Source: OLB7 sp966250335
GTDB taxonomy: Bacteria > Bacteroidota > Ignavibacteria > OLB7
Length of the DNA: 60,843 bases
Direction: 5' to 3'
Assembly (NCBI GenBank): GCA_966250335.1
Contig: CBINGZ010000038.1
Coordinates: forward strand, 1 to 60,843
The translations under genes and the position numbers were made by a program. Below, in pieces: positions 26,606 through 33,302 of the stretch (position 1 is its first letter; each line of letters begins with the position of its first letter). Below the pieces are notes generated by a model. It ran no database searches and was not told the origin of the DNA. It worked only from the letters and a program-made list of their open reading frames with translations.

Positions 26606-26640
26606 AACGTCTCTGTATAGCACTAACAATGTCTCCGTAT
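26606..26640. promoter_or_regulatory. Direct repeat, possible operator of the DUF3160 gene
   Basis: AACGTCTCTGTAT (26606-26618) and AATGTCTCCGTAT (26628-26640) match at 11 of 13 positions and are 22 bases apart, about two helical turns, 47-81 bases upstream of the DUF3160 ATG. Tandem sites phased like this often bind response regulators or activators; the binder is unknown. Confidence 0.4.
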
Positions 26641-26864
26641 CTAAGGTTCTGAACGTCAAATCCCGTGCCATTACGCGGTTTTTCCTCCCGTCCGGCGGCG
26701 GCGCGGCCCTGTGCGGGGGCCGGTTCGGGGCGGGAATCGACAACGGTAAGAGCATCGCGAGAGAATTTCGCTTAGTCTGAGACGGAGAAGGAGTGATGAA
26801 ATTACCGGTCGATACAGTCCTACATGCCTGTGGCGGAATTGTCCGGGAGCGGGGTGAAACGGAA

Positions 26865-26901
26865 CGGTCCCCTTGCGCGGGGTGATGCCGCAAGGGGACC
26901 G
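26865..26901. terminator. Hairpin terminator after anti-sigma module 2
   Basis: A perfect 13-base stem (CGGTCCCCTTGCG / CGCAAGGGGACCG) with an 11-base loop, 70 bases beyond the stop of the 727-residue protein on the minus strand. No T tract follows. Confidence 0.65.
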
Positions 26902-26970
26902 GATGTTCCGAACCGGCCGTCGTTCCCGGAACGCGTCGGGCCATGACGCCTCCCGCGGAACCGCCGATCG

Positions 26971-29154
26971 TCAGCGAATAATGATGATCACGCCTGCGCC
27001 GATGCCGGCGCGGATCTCCTCCTCCTGTCGGGAGGATTCCTCCTTCGTCATCTCCGCTCCGGGAGATTGCGGTCCCTCGGAGACCGAGGTCGGCGCGTCG
27101 TCGATGGAGCGGGCGTACTGCAACATCGGGACCACCTCGATCCGGACGTTCCGTGCCGCCTCGTAGGAGATCGGAAGTCCGGCGCTCGCGCGGGCGAACT
27201 TCGACCCGAGCCCCAGGGAGATCTCTCCCCCCAGCGTCCAGTCGTTGAAGCGCCGCTCGTAGCCGTAGCCGAGGCCTCCCCAGTACTCGTACTCGATCTC
27301 CGAGGAGTGTGTCGTCGTCGAGATCGACTCGAACGACGCTCCGCTCCCTCGTACCAGCGACGAGGCCCGCTGCGTCTCCAGGCGGTAGCCGGAGCGTCCT
27401 CCAAGGGCCTCGATCGAGTGGTTCCCCGTCCGGTACCCGATCCCCAGGCTCTGTTCCGGAACGATGCCGCCGTGGCGCATGTCGACCACGAAGTTCTGCC
27501 GGGGACGGGCGAAGAGGTAGCCGCCGCGCGGTCCCGACGTGGGGCTCAGAGGGCTGGATAACATCGCATCGTCATACTCGTAGGAGGCCGATTCTTCGTC
27601 CCGCGTCACGATCGCGACCTCCGGGATCAGCGGCTTCTGGAGCACCGGCACGGCAGCCGTCGTGTCGAGATTCGTTTTCGTTCCATCCGCTGCCGTGATC
27701 ATGGCCCGGTCGTTGGCGCGCTCCGGCTCGTTTGCGATCTCGACCGAGGCGGCCGAGAGGGATTTCTTCTCGTCGCTGCTCTGATACGATCTTCCACGAG
27801 GGTTGCCGGAAGGTCCGTTCTCCTCGAAAGCAATCCCCTCGCCGATGCCGCCGATCTCCAGTCCGTCCACCTTGTGGATGCCGTTGATGATGACGCTCGG
27901 GCTCAAGGTCGTGTCGGCGCCGGAAGGGGCGATGTTCGAGAAGGAGCCGGCCGGGGCATTCGGCGGATCGCCGAGGAGCGACGGGGTGCTCTTCGACCTG
28001 CTCATGTTCATGCTCAGATCGACAGAGGGTTCCAGAGAGTTGGTCCAGCTCGGTCCGATCTCGACCTTCTTCTCCGACTCCCTGCCGCTGTTGAGCACGT
28101 CACTGGAGGAGGAGCCGCGAAGCGATACCCCACCTCCAAGGCTGCCGGCCACGTTGGCGTTGGAGATGGTGCTGTTGAAGCGGATGCTCTCGCCTCCCTG
28201 GGTCGAGCCCAGGTCGATCGCATCGCCGTCGACCACGTCGACATCATATATGCTTCCGTCCGCCCCGGCTGCGGAGGTAATGGACACCGATTCGTCGGCG
28301 ACTACGGTCGGGGCGGCCGACTGCGACCGGAGGCTGCCGACCTGCGATTTCCGCGCGGCGTCTCTCCTGGAGGTCGTGGAGACGACGTTTCCCGCCATAT
28401 CCTTCGTTTCCCTCGGGATATCGGCGGGGGGGGTGCTGTATGCGAGGCTCTGCGACGTCTCGATCCTCTCTTCCGCGATCATGCCGTTGCGGGTGAGCGC
28501 CGACCCACCCTTCCCGATCTCCGGCGCGGCGCTCGGGCCTTTGAACGTGTCGAGCCGTGCGGCGACCGGCGCGTTCGCCGTTGTTGCCGCCGCCGCATGT
28601 TCCTTCCCTGCCGTCGCTTCCTTCCTCATGCGGTCGCCCGGAGCGACCCGCATCGATCCCGCGTCTTCCTGGGCCATATCTCCGTGCGGAGATTCAAGTC
28701 CGTCCAGATCGTTCGAGACGATCGTTCCCTCGCCCGCCCCGGGTCCTCCGTCGGAGAGTCCCCAGTAGACACCGGAGGAGATCACCAGAAGAAGGAGGGG
28801 AATGAGGAAGGGGATGATCCTGCGCCGACGGCGACGCTCCTCGGCCTTCCCTTCGGAGGGGGGGACCGCGGGACGCGACGGAGCATAATCGGGGACGACC
28901 GTCGGGACCGGGAGGAGCGCGGGAGCCGGCTTCATCCCCTCCTCACGGCGGAGACGGTCGAAGAGCGCGCTCCGCAACCCGGCGTCGGGCGTATGGAGAA
29001 CTCTCTGGTCGCGGGCGATATTCCGCAGGGCGATCATCTCCCGGAAGGTCTTTCGATCCTCCGGCGAGACCGCCAGGCGATAATGCAGCTCCGCCTCGGC
29101 GTCACTGGAGAGCTCGCCGTCCAGATAGTTCGATATGAGTTCTTCTATGTTCAT
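26971..29154 (-). CDS. Anti-sigma factor with long periplasmic part and C-terminal beta-rich domain, module 2
   Basis: A 727-residue membrane protein. Residues 1-70 match module 1 (ISNYLDGELSSDAEAELHYR; ALRNIARDQRVLHTPDAGL) without zinc ligands. A run of basic residues (RRRRRR) precedes one membrane helix at about 112-131. Residues 135-540 are a Ser/Gly/Asp/Ala-rich periplasmic stretch that includes plug-like phrases (VADESVSITSAAGADGS, GGGVSLRGSSSSDVLNS, VIINGIHKVDGLEIGGIG). Residues about 540-727 are alternating strands: QSLGIGYRTGNHSIEALGG, YEYWGGLGYGYERRF, WTLGGEISLGLGSKFARA. The end is AGIGAGVIIIIR. It starts 24 bases after its sigma gene, so cotranscription is nearly certain. Confidence 0.8.
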   Translation of the reverse strand: MNIEELISNYLDGELSSDAEAELHYRLAVSPEDRKTFREMIALRNIARDQRVLHTPDAGLRSALFDRLRREEGMKPAPALLPVPTVVPDYAPSRPAVPPSEGKAEERRRRRRIIPFLIPLLLLVISSGVYWGLSDGGPGAGEGTIVSNDLDGLESPHGDMAQEDAGSMRVAPGDRMRKEATAGKEHAAAATTANAPVAARLDTFKGPSAAPEIGKGGSALTRNGMIAEERIETSQSLAYSTPPADIPRETKDMAGNVVSTTSRRDAARKSQVGSLRSQSAAPTVVADESVSITSAAGADGSIYDVDVVDGDAIDLGSTQGGESIRFNSTISNANVAGSLGGGVSLRGSSSSDVLNSGRESEKKVEIGPSWTNSLEPSVDLSMNMSRSKSTPSLLGDPPNAPAGSFSNIAPSGADTTLSPSVIINGIHKVDGLEIGGIGEGIAFEENGPSGNPRGRSYQSSDEKKSLSAASVEIANEPERANDRAMITAADGTKTNLDTTAAVPVLQKPLIPEVAIVTRDEESASYEYDDAMLSSPLSPTSGPRGGYLFARPRQNFVVDMRHGGIVPEQSLGIGYRTGNHSIEALGGRSGYRLETQRASSLVRGSGASFESISTTTHSSEIEYEYWGGLGYGYERRFNDWTLGGEISLGLGSKFARASAGLPISYEAARNVRIEVVPMLQYARSIDDAPTSVSEGPQSPGAEMTKEESSRQEEEIRAGIGAGVIIIIR

Positions 29155-29178
29155 TAGTGTTCGAATGCGCTGGGCGCA

Positions 29179-29847
29179 TCACTCATCCTTCGAGAGAAAC
29201 GTTTCAAGCGCCTTGCGGAGTGCGCGGCGTGCGCGACTGATCCGCATGCGGGCGGCCTCCTGGCTGCAACCGGCGATCGATGCGACCTCGTCGTACTCCA
29301 GTCCGTTGATCTCCCGCAGCACGAAGACATCGCGCAGGGAGCGGGGGAGAAGCTCGACACATTTGCGGAACTGAAGATAGAGCGTTTCGCTCCGGATCTC
29401 GTCCTCGTCGCCGTAGAGTTGCGCGAACGATTCCTCGATCGGCACCATCAGCCGCTCGTCCCAGCGTGCTCCATCCCCCTCTTCCTCGGTCGAGATCGAG
29501 AGGGTCTGGCGATTGGAGCGGAGATGGCTGATCGCCAGATTGTGCGCCACCCGGAAGAGCCATCCCCGGAAGTTCTGGATCGGCTTGTACTCGACTCCGT
29601 TCCTGAGCGCCTCCTCCCGCCGGGTACGTTCCTTGAAGAGACGGACGAAGGTCTCCTGGAAGAGATCGTCCGCGATCTCCGGCGTCTCCTTCAGCACGGT
29701 ACGCAGGTAGGTGAGCACGCTCTTGTCGTACCGCTCGTACAGGGTCACGAACGCTCCTTCGTCCCCCAGCAGGAAACCGTCGAGCAGCGATTCATCGCTG
29801 GTCGACACCGTTGCTCCCGCTCGTATATGGCCCTGAGATTCCGGCAT
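29179..29847 (-). CDS. ECF-type RNA polymerase sigma factor, module 2
   Basis: A 222-residue sigma factor closely related to module 1. Region 2 runs from LLDGFLLGDEGAFVTLYERY through DDLFQETFVRLFKER to GWLFRVAHNLAISHLR. Region 4 is LPRSLRDVFVLREINGLEYD plus IAGCSQEAARMRISRARR. The segment between (DERLMVPIEESFAQLYGDED) also matches the corresponding DERLLVPIEEAHADLFGE of module 1, so the two modules come from a duplication. A CGTC box lies 32 bases before the ATG as part of the shared upstream element. No Shine-Dalgarno is visible. Confidence 0.9.
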   Translation of the reverse strand: MPESQGHIRAGATVSTSDESLLDGFLLGDEGAFVTLYERYDKSVLTYLRTVLKETPEIADDLFQETFVRLFKERTRREEALRNGVEYKPIQNFRGWLFRVAHNLAISHLRSNRQTLSISTEEEGDGARWDERLMVPIEESFAQLYGDEDEIRSETLYLQFRKCVELLPRSLRDVFVLREINGLEYDEVASIAGCSQEAARMRISRARRALRKALETFLSKDE

Positions 29848-29878
29848 GAAGTAGAGTAATTGGCTGCCTCGTGACTAT

Positions 29879-29903
29879 GACGCGAGGCCTCCCGGAATGT
29901 AAC
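29879..29903 (-). promoter_or_regulatory. Candidate ECF promoter GTTACATT-N13-CGTC
   Basis: On the minus strand GTTACATT and CGTC are 13 bases apart, with the CGTC 32 bases before the ATG of sigma module 2. The placement fits a promoter with a short leader. The matching element before sigma module 1 suggests one sigma type reads both, possibly the sigma factors themselves. Confidence 0.45.
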
Positions 29904-29943
29904 GCGGCCGGAATCCGTTTCTCCGAACCCTTTTCCTCATAAC

Positions 29944-29983
29944 GAAAACGGCGGTCGGAACGCTCCATGCGCTCCGGCCGCCG
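29944..29983 (-). terminator. Rho-independent terminator after yebC
   Basis: Stem CGGCGGTCGGA / TCCGGCCGCCG (11 pairs including one G-U) with a 13-base loop. On the minus strand it is followed by TTTTCGTT. It lies 28 bases beyond the yebC stop. Confidence 0.8.
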
Positions 29984-30010
29984 ATCTTTCCCGTCGGGCT
30001 CGTTTCCTGG

Positions 30011-30760
30011 TCAGGCTTCCAGCTTCGCCATCTCCTCGTCGTCGATCTCCAGGTTCGCGTAGATGTTCTGGGTGTCGTCGAGATCGTCCAGGATGTCGAG
30101 AAGCTTGAGCGCCGTGGCGGCGTCGGCGCCGGAGAGCTCCACGGTCTGGTTCGGGACGTACTGGAGGTTCGCGGCGGAGACGCTGAAGCCCGCCTCCTCC
30201 AGCGCCCTGCGGACGGTGTCGAAGTTCTCGACCGGAGCGAAGACGTCGAAGGTCTCCTCCTCGGTCTTGACGTCGTCGGCGCCGGCGTCGAGGACGGCCA
30301 TCAGCACATCCTCCTCGGTCTTTTCCCCCCTGGCGACCGAAATCACCGTCTTCCTGGTGAAATTCCAGGCGACGGCGCCGGCATCCGCCATGGAGCCGCC
30401 GTTGCGGGAGAGGGAGCTGCGCACATCGGCGACCGCCCGGTTCCTGTTGTCGGTCAGGCATTCGATCAGGATGCCGATGCCGCCGGGACCGTATCCCTCC
30501 AGCATGATCTCCTCGAGCTGCTGCCCCTCCAGATCACCCGTCCCCTTCTGGATCGCCCGCTTGATGTTGTCGTTCGGCATGTTCACGCCGCGCGCCTGCT
30601 GGATCGCCAGGCGGAGCCGGGGGTTGCTGGAGGGATCGCCGCCGCTGAGACGGGAGGCGATCGTGATCTCGCGGGCGATCTTCGTGAAGACCTTTCCGCG
30701 CTTGGCGTCCGCCGCCCCTTTCCTATGCTTTATGTTCGCCCACTTGCTATGGCCTGCCAT
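30011..30760 (-). CDS. yebC: YebC/PmpR family DNA-binding or translation-associated protein
   Basis: A 249-residue protein of normal family length. It opens with the near-invariant MAGHSKWANIKHRKGAADAK, then FTKIAREITIASR, ARGVNMPNDNIKRAIQKGTG and YGPGGIGILIECLTDNRNRA, all diagnostic. The acidic middle domain (ADDVKTEEETFDVF) and the C-terminal ILDDLDDTQNIYANLEI are also conserved. Bacterial members have been described as transcriptional regulators and, more recently, as ribosome-associated factors that relieve stalling, like mitochondrial TACO1. The ATG lies 49 bases after the recJ stop, so the two genes are probably one operon; a terminator follows. Confidence 0.95.
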   Translation of the reverse strand: MAGHSKWANIKHRKGAADAKRGKVFTKIAREITIASRLSGGDPSSNPRLRLAIQQARGVNMPNDNIKRAIQKGTGDLEGQQLEEIMLEGYGPGGIGILIECLTDNRNRAVADVRSSLSRNGGSMADAGAVAWNFTRKTVISVARGEKTEEDVLMAVLDAGADDVKTEEETFDVFAPVENFDTVRRALEEAGFSVSAANLQYVPNQTVELSGADAATALKLLDILDDLDDTQNIYANLEIDDEEMAKLEA

Positions 30761-30809
30761 TGCTCTGTCGTCGGATCGTTGTTCGTGACTGTTCGCGTTC
30801 CCCCATCCC

Positions 30810-32663
30810 TTATGCCGGGGGGAGTGAGGAGATAAGGGGAGACTCCGGTCCGGTAAATGCCGTCGGCGGCGCCGGAGGCTCTTCCGGAGCGGCCATCCTG
30901 CCGGAACCGTTGTTGTTGTTGGAGATCGTCTTCGGGATCAGGCTGAGCTGCGGCTGGAATTCCTTGTCGTGGATACGGAAGTCGTGGATCCTGAGCTGCT
31001 GCGTGATCGTCCCGCGGAACTCGTTCTCCTCGATGTTGAACACCAGGTCGTAGCGTGTCCGTCCGTTCAGCTCGGCGAGTCTTCCCCCCATGCCGAAGGC
31101 GATCGCCTCGATGTAGGCCGATCCGCTCTTGACCCTGAACTTCAGATGATCGCGTCCGACGATGCGGGGATAGCCGATCACCTCGATGTTCCTGAGCATG
31201 AAGAGGGGACGGGCGTTCCCCGGTCCGAACGGCGCGAACTGCTTCGTGATCTTGAAGAACCGGGGGGTGATCTCATCCACCAGAACCTCGGAGTCGATAT
31301 GAAGCTCCGGGGTCAGCATCGCGTCCGAGATCTGCCGCTGCGCGAACTCGTTCAGGTCGCGCCGGAGCGCCGGGATGTTCTCCTCGCGGATCGAAAGTCC
31401 CGCCGCGTAGCGATGGCCGCCGAACTGCTCGATATGCGCCTCGCACTGCCTGAGCGCGTTGTGGATATCGAACCCGGCGATCGAACGGGCCGATCCCTTC
31501 GCCATGCCGTCGACCGTCGTCAGGAGGATGGTGGGGAGGTAGTACCGTTCCACCAGCCTGGAGGCGACGATACCGATGACCCCGGGATGCCAGTTGGCGT
31601 TATGGATGACGAGCGCCCGCGTGTCGTTCCGGGCGATCATCTCCTCGGCCAGCACCTGCGCCTCCGCGAAGGTCCCTTCATCGATCAGCCTGCGGCTTCT
31701 GTTGTCCCCTTCCAGATCCTGGGCGCGCTGGAAGGCGCGGATCTCATCCTCCTCGATCAGCATCTCGACGGCGCGCCGGGCATCACCCAGGCGGCCGGCC
31801 GCGTTGATTCTTGGAGCAATGCCGAAGACGATCTGGGAGGTGCCGAGGTTGCCGAGCTTGAGGCCGGCGCACTCCAGCAGTCCCCGCAGACCGGGACGTG
31901 GGGAATCGTTGAGCTTACGGAGCCCGTGCGAGACGAGCGTCCGGTTTTCGCCGACGAGCGGAACGATATCCGCGGCGGCGGCGATGGCGACGAAGTCGAG
32001 GTACTGATACGCGCTCTCCGGATCGCCGAGAGTATTGGCGATCCCCTGAATCAGCTTGAAGCCGACCCCGCAACCGGAGAGGAACTTGAACGGGTAGCTG
32101 CATCCCGGCTTGATCGGGTCAAGCACGGCATAGGCGGGGGGAATCTCGTTGCTCGGTTCGTGGTGATCACAGATGATCACATCGATACCGCGAGAATTGG
32201 CGTAACGCACCTGTTCGACCGCGGTGATTCCGCAGTCGACTGTGATAATCAGACGAACACCCTGGTCGTAAAGACGGTCGATGCCGACCGCGGAGACCCC
32301 ATAGCCTTCGGTGAACCGGTCCGGGATGTAGAAATCGACGTCCGCTCCCTGACTCCTGAAATAGAGATAGAGCATGGCCGCCGAGTTCGTGCCATCCACG
32401 TCGTAGTCGCCGTAGACCACCATTTTCTCACCATCCTTCAGTGCCCGCAGGGAGCGCTCCACGGCGCGGTCCATGTGGTCCATCAGGAACGGATCATGCA
32501 GATCCGTGAGGCTCGGACGGAAGAATTCCTTCGCTTGTTCGAAGGTCTTCACCTCCCTCGCCACCAGAATCCTGGCGATCGTCGGCGAAACGTTGATTGC
32601 TCGCGCTAGGTTATGTATTGTGGCATCATCTGATATGGACGAAATGATCCAACGGTATCTCAA
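30810..32663 (-). CDS. recJ: Single-stranded-DNA-specific exonuclease RecJ
   Basis: A 617-residue DHH-family 5'-3' exonuclease for recombination and mismatch repair. Motifs in order: VVYGDYDVDGTNSAAML (motif I), LIITVDCGITAVEQV, VIICDHHEPSNEIPPAYAVL (DHH), then the DHHA1 domain (NWHPGVIGIVASRLVERYY, AKGSARSIAGFDIHNAL, QFGGHRYAAGLSI), and the OB-like C-terminal domain with HLKFRVKSGSAYIEAIAFGM. A 35-residue Asn/Pro/Ser tail is extra. TTG 32663 is preferred because RecJ proteins usually begin just before the RW motif (RYRWII) and because a promoter-like site lies between 32692 and 32723; an in-frame GTG at 32729 would be upstream of it. Confidence 0.93.
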   Translation of the reverse strand: MRYRWIISSISDDATIHNLARAINVSPTIARILVAREVKTFEQAKEFFRPSLTDLHDPFLMDHMDRAVERSLRALKDGEKMVVYGDYDVDGTNSAAMLYLYFRSQGADVDFYIPDRFTEGYGVSAVGIDRLYDQGVRLIITVDCGITAVEQVRYANSRGIDVIICDHHEPSNEIPPAYAVLDPIKPGCSYPFKFLSGCGVGFKLIQGIANTLGDPESAYQYLDFVAIAAAADIVPLVGENRTLVSHGLRKLNDSPRPGLRGLLECAGLKLGNLGTSQIVFGIAPRINAAGRLGDARRAVEMLIEEDEIRAFQRAQDLEGDNRSRRLIDEGTFAEAQVLAEEMIARNDTRALVIHNANWHPGVIGIVASRLVERYYLPTILLTTVDGMAKGSARSIAGFDIHNALRQCEAHIEQFGGHRYAAGLSIREENIPALRRDLNEFAQRQISDAMLTPELHIDSEVLVDEITPRFFKITKQFAPFGPGNARPLFMLRNIEVIGYPRIVGRDHLKFRVKSGSAYIEAIAFGMGGRLAELNGRTRYDLVFNIEENEFRGTITQQLRIHDFRIHDKEFQPQLSLIPKTISNNNNGSGRMAAPEEPPAPPTAFTGPESPLISSLPPA

Positions 32664-32691
32664 TGTTCTATGGTTAAATGCTAAACTGCAC

Positions 32692-32723
32692 CCAAAATAC
32701 ACTTTCGGACGTAAGCACGGCAA
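32692..32723 (-). promoter_or_regulatory. Candidate promoter TTG-N21-TATTTTGG for recJ
   Basis: On the minus strand TTG (32723-32721) is followed after 21 bases by TATTTTGG, close to the FCB consensus TTG / TAnnTTTG. The -7 box lies 28 bases before TTG 32663, leaving a short leader. Confidence 0.4.
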
Positions 32724-32802
32724 GCCCACCGGGAAAAAAGAGGGAAACGGGCAATAGACCCTCTCCCCCCTCGTCGCTGGTTAAGCGCATCGCGACGGGA
32801 GA

Positions 32803-32820
32803 GAGGCTCCCGAAGGGGCG
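32803..32820 (+). repeat. Single REP-like unit GGCTCCCGAAGGG
   Basis: GGCTCCCGAAGGG at 32805-32817 is identical over 13 bases to the left outer arm of the palindrome at 47196. It is a short imperfect hairpin (CTCC..GGGG around GAA) located between divergent recJ and the DUF1232 gene. One copy of a short motif could be coincidence. Confidence 0.35.
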
Positions 32821-32841
32821 TATTCAACCAGGAATCGCACT

Positions 32842-33135
32842 ATGGCTATCTCGCATCTCCGCCTCCGGAAAGGGGTCGACGCTTCCTTCCTGACGCGGGT
32901 GAAACGTCTTCCGAGCTACTTCGGCGACCGTGAGATCCCCCTCTTCAAGAAACTGGGGATCGTTCTGGGGCTCTTCTACGTCCTCTCGCCGATCGATCTC
33001 ATCACCGATCTCCTCCCGGTCGTCGGCTGGCTCGATGACGCGGGGGTCCTCTGGCTGATGTACCTTTTTCTGATGAAGGAGCTGGGAAGGTATACCGGCC
33101 GCCTCCATGAGGGAGGGGAGCTCACGCGGCCGTAG
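32842..33135 (+). CDS. DUF1232 small membrane-associated protein
   Basis: A 97-residue protein. The DUF1232 core is complete: LFKKLGIVLGLFYVLSPIDL, then ITDLLPVVGWLDDAGVLWLM, with the diagnostic YxLSPxDLxxDxxPxxGxxDD pattern. One or two hydrophobic helices (residues about 36-60 and 62-80) suggest inner-membrane association. AGGA lies nine bases before the ATG. It is divergent from recJ and precedes recQ by 167 bases on the same strand. The family has no established function. Confidence 0.85.
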   Translation: MAISHLRLRKGVDASFLTRVKRLPSYFGDREIPLFKKLGIVLGLFYVLSPIDLITDLLPVVGWLDDAGVLWLMYLFLMKELGRYTGRLHEGGELTRP

Positions 33136-33224
33136 GGGAGGAGGGAGAGAAGGTCCGTACCGGGGCCGTCGGCCGAACTCTCGGGGAAAGGAGCGTGGGG
33201 AGTACAATCGAGCCGTCGCCGCCG

Positions 33225-33232
33225 TATCTTTG
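33225..33232 (+). promoter_or_regulatory. Possible TAnnTTTG element upstream of recQ
   Basis: TATCTTTG matches the FCB -7 consensus exactly and is 70 bases before ATG 33303. There is no TTG at the expected -33 distance. Confidence 0.3.
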
Positions 33233-33302
33233 CCGTTAATTTTTTCTCGCACTCCCGGCCGCCGTTCCCTTCCGGTCATTCCGCGTGAGCGCCACATCGC
33301 CT

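Larger units (their letters stand above)
26560..26970. other. 411-base intergenic region upstream of the DUF3160 gene
   Basis: This stretch contains, from right to left, the terminator of anti-sigma module 2 (26865-26901), about 200 bases in which I see no gene or RNA, and near 26606-26640 a pair of direct repeats before the DUF3160 gene. It is locally more AT-rich than its surroundings at 26581-26660. Confidence 0.6.
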
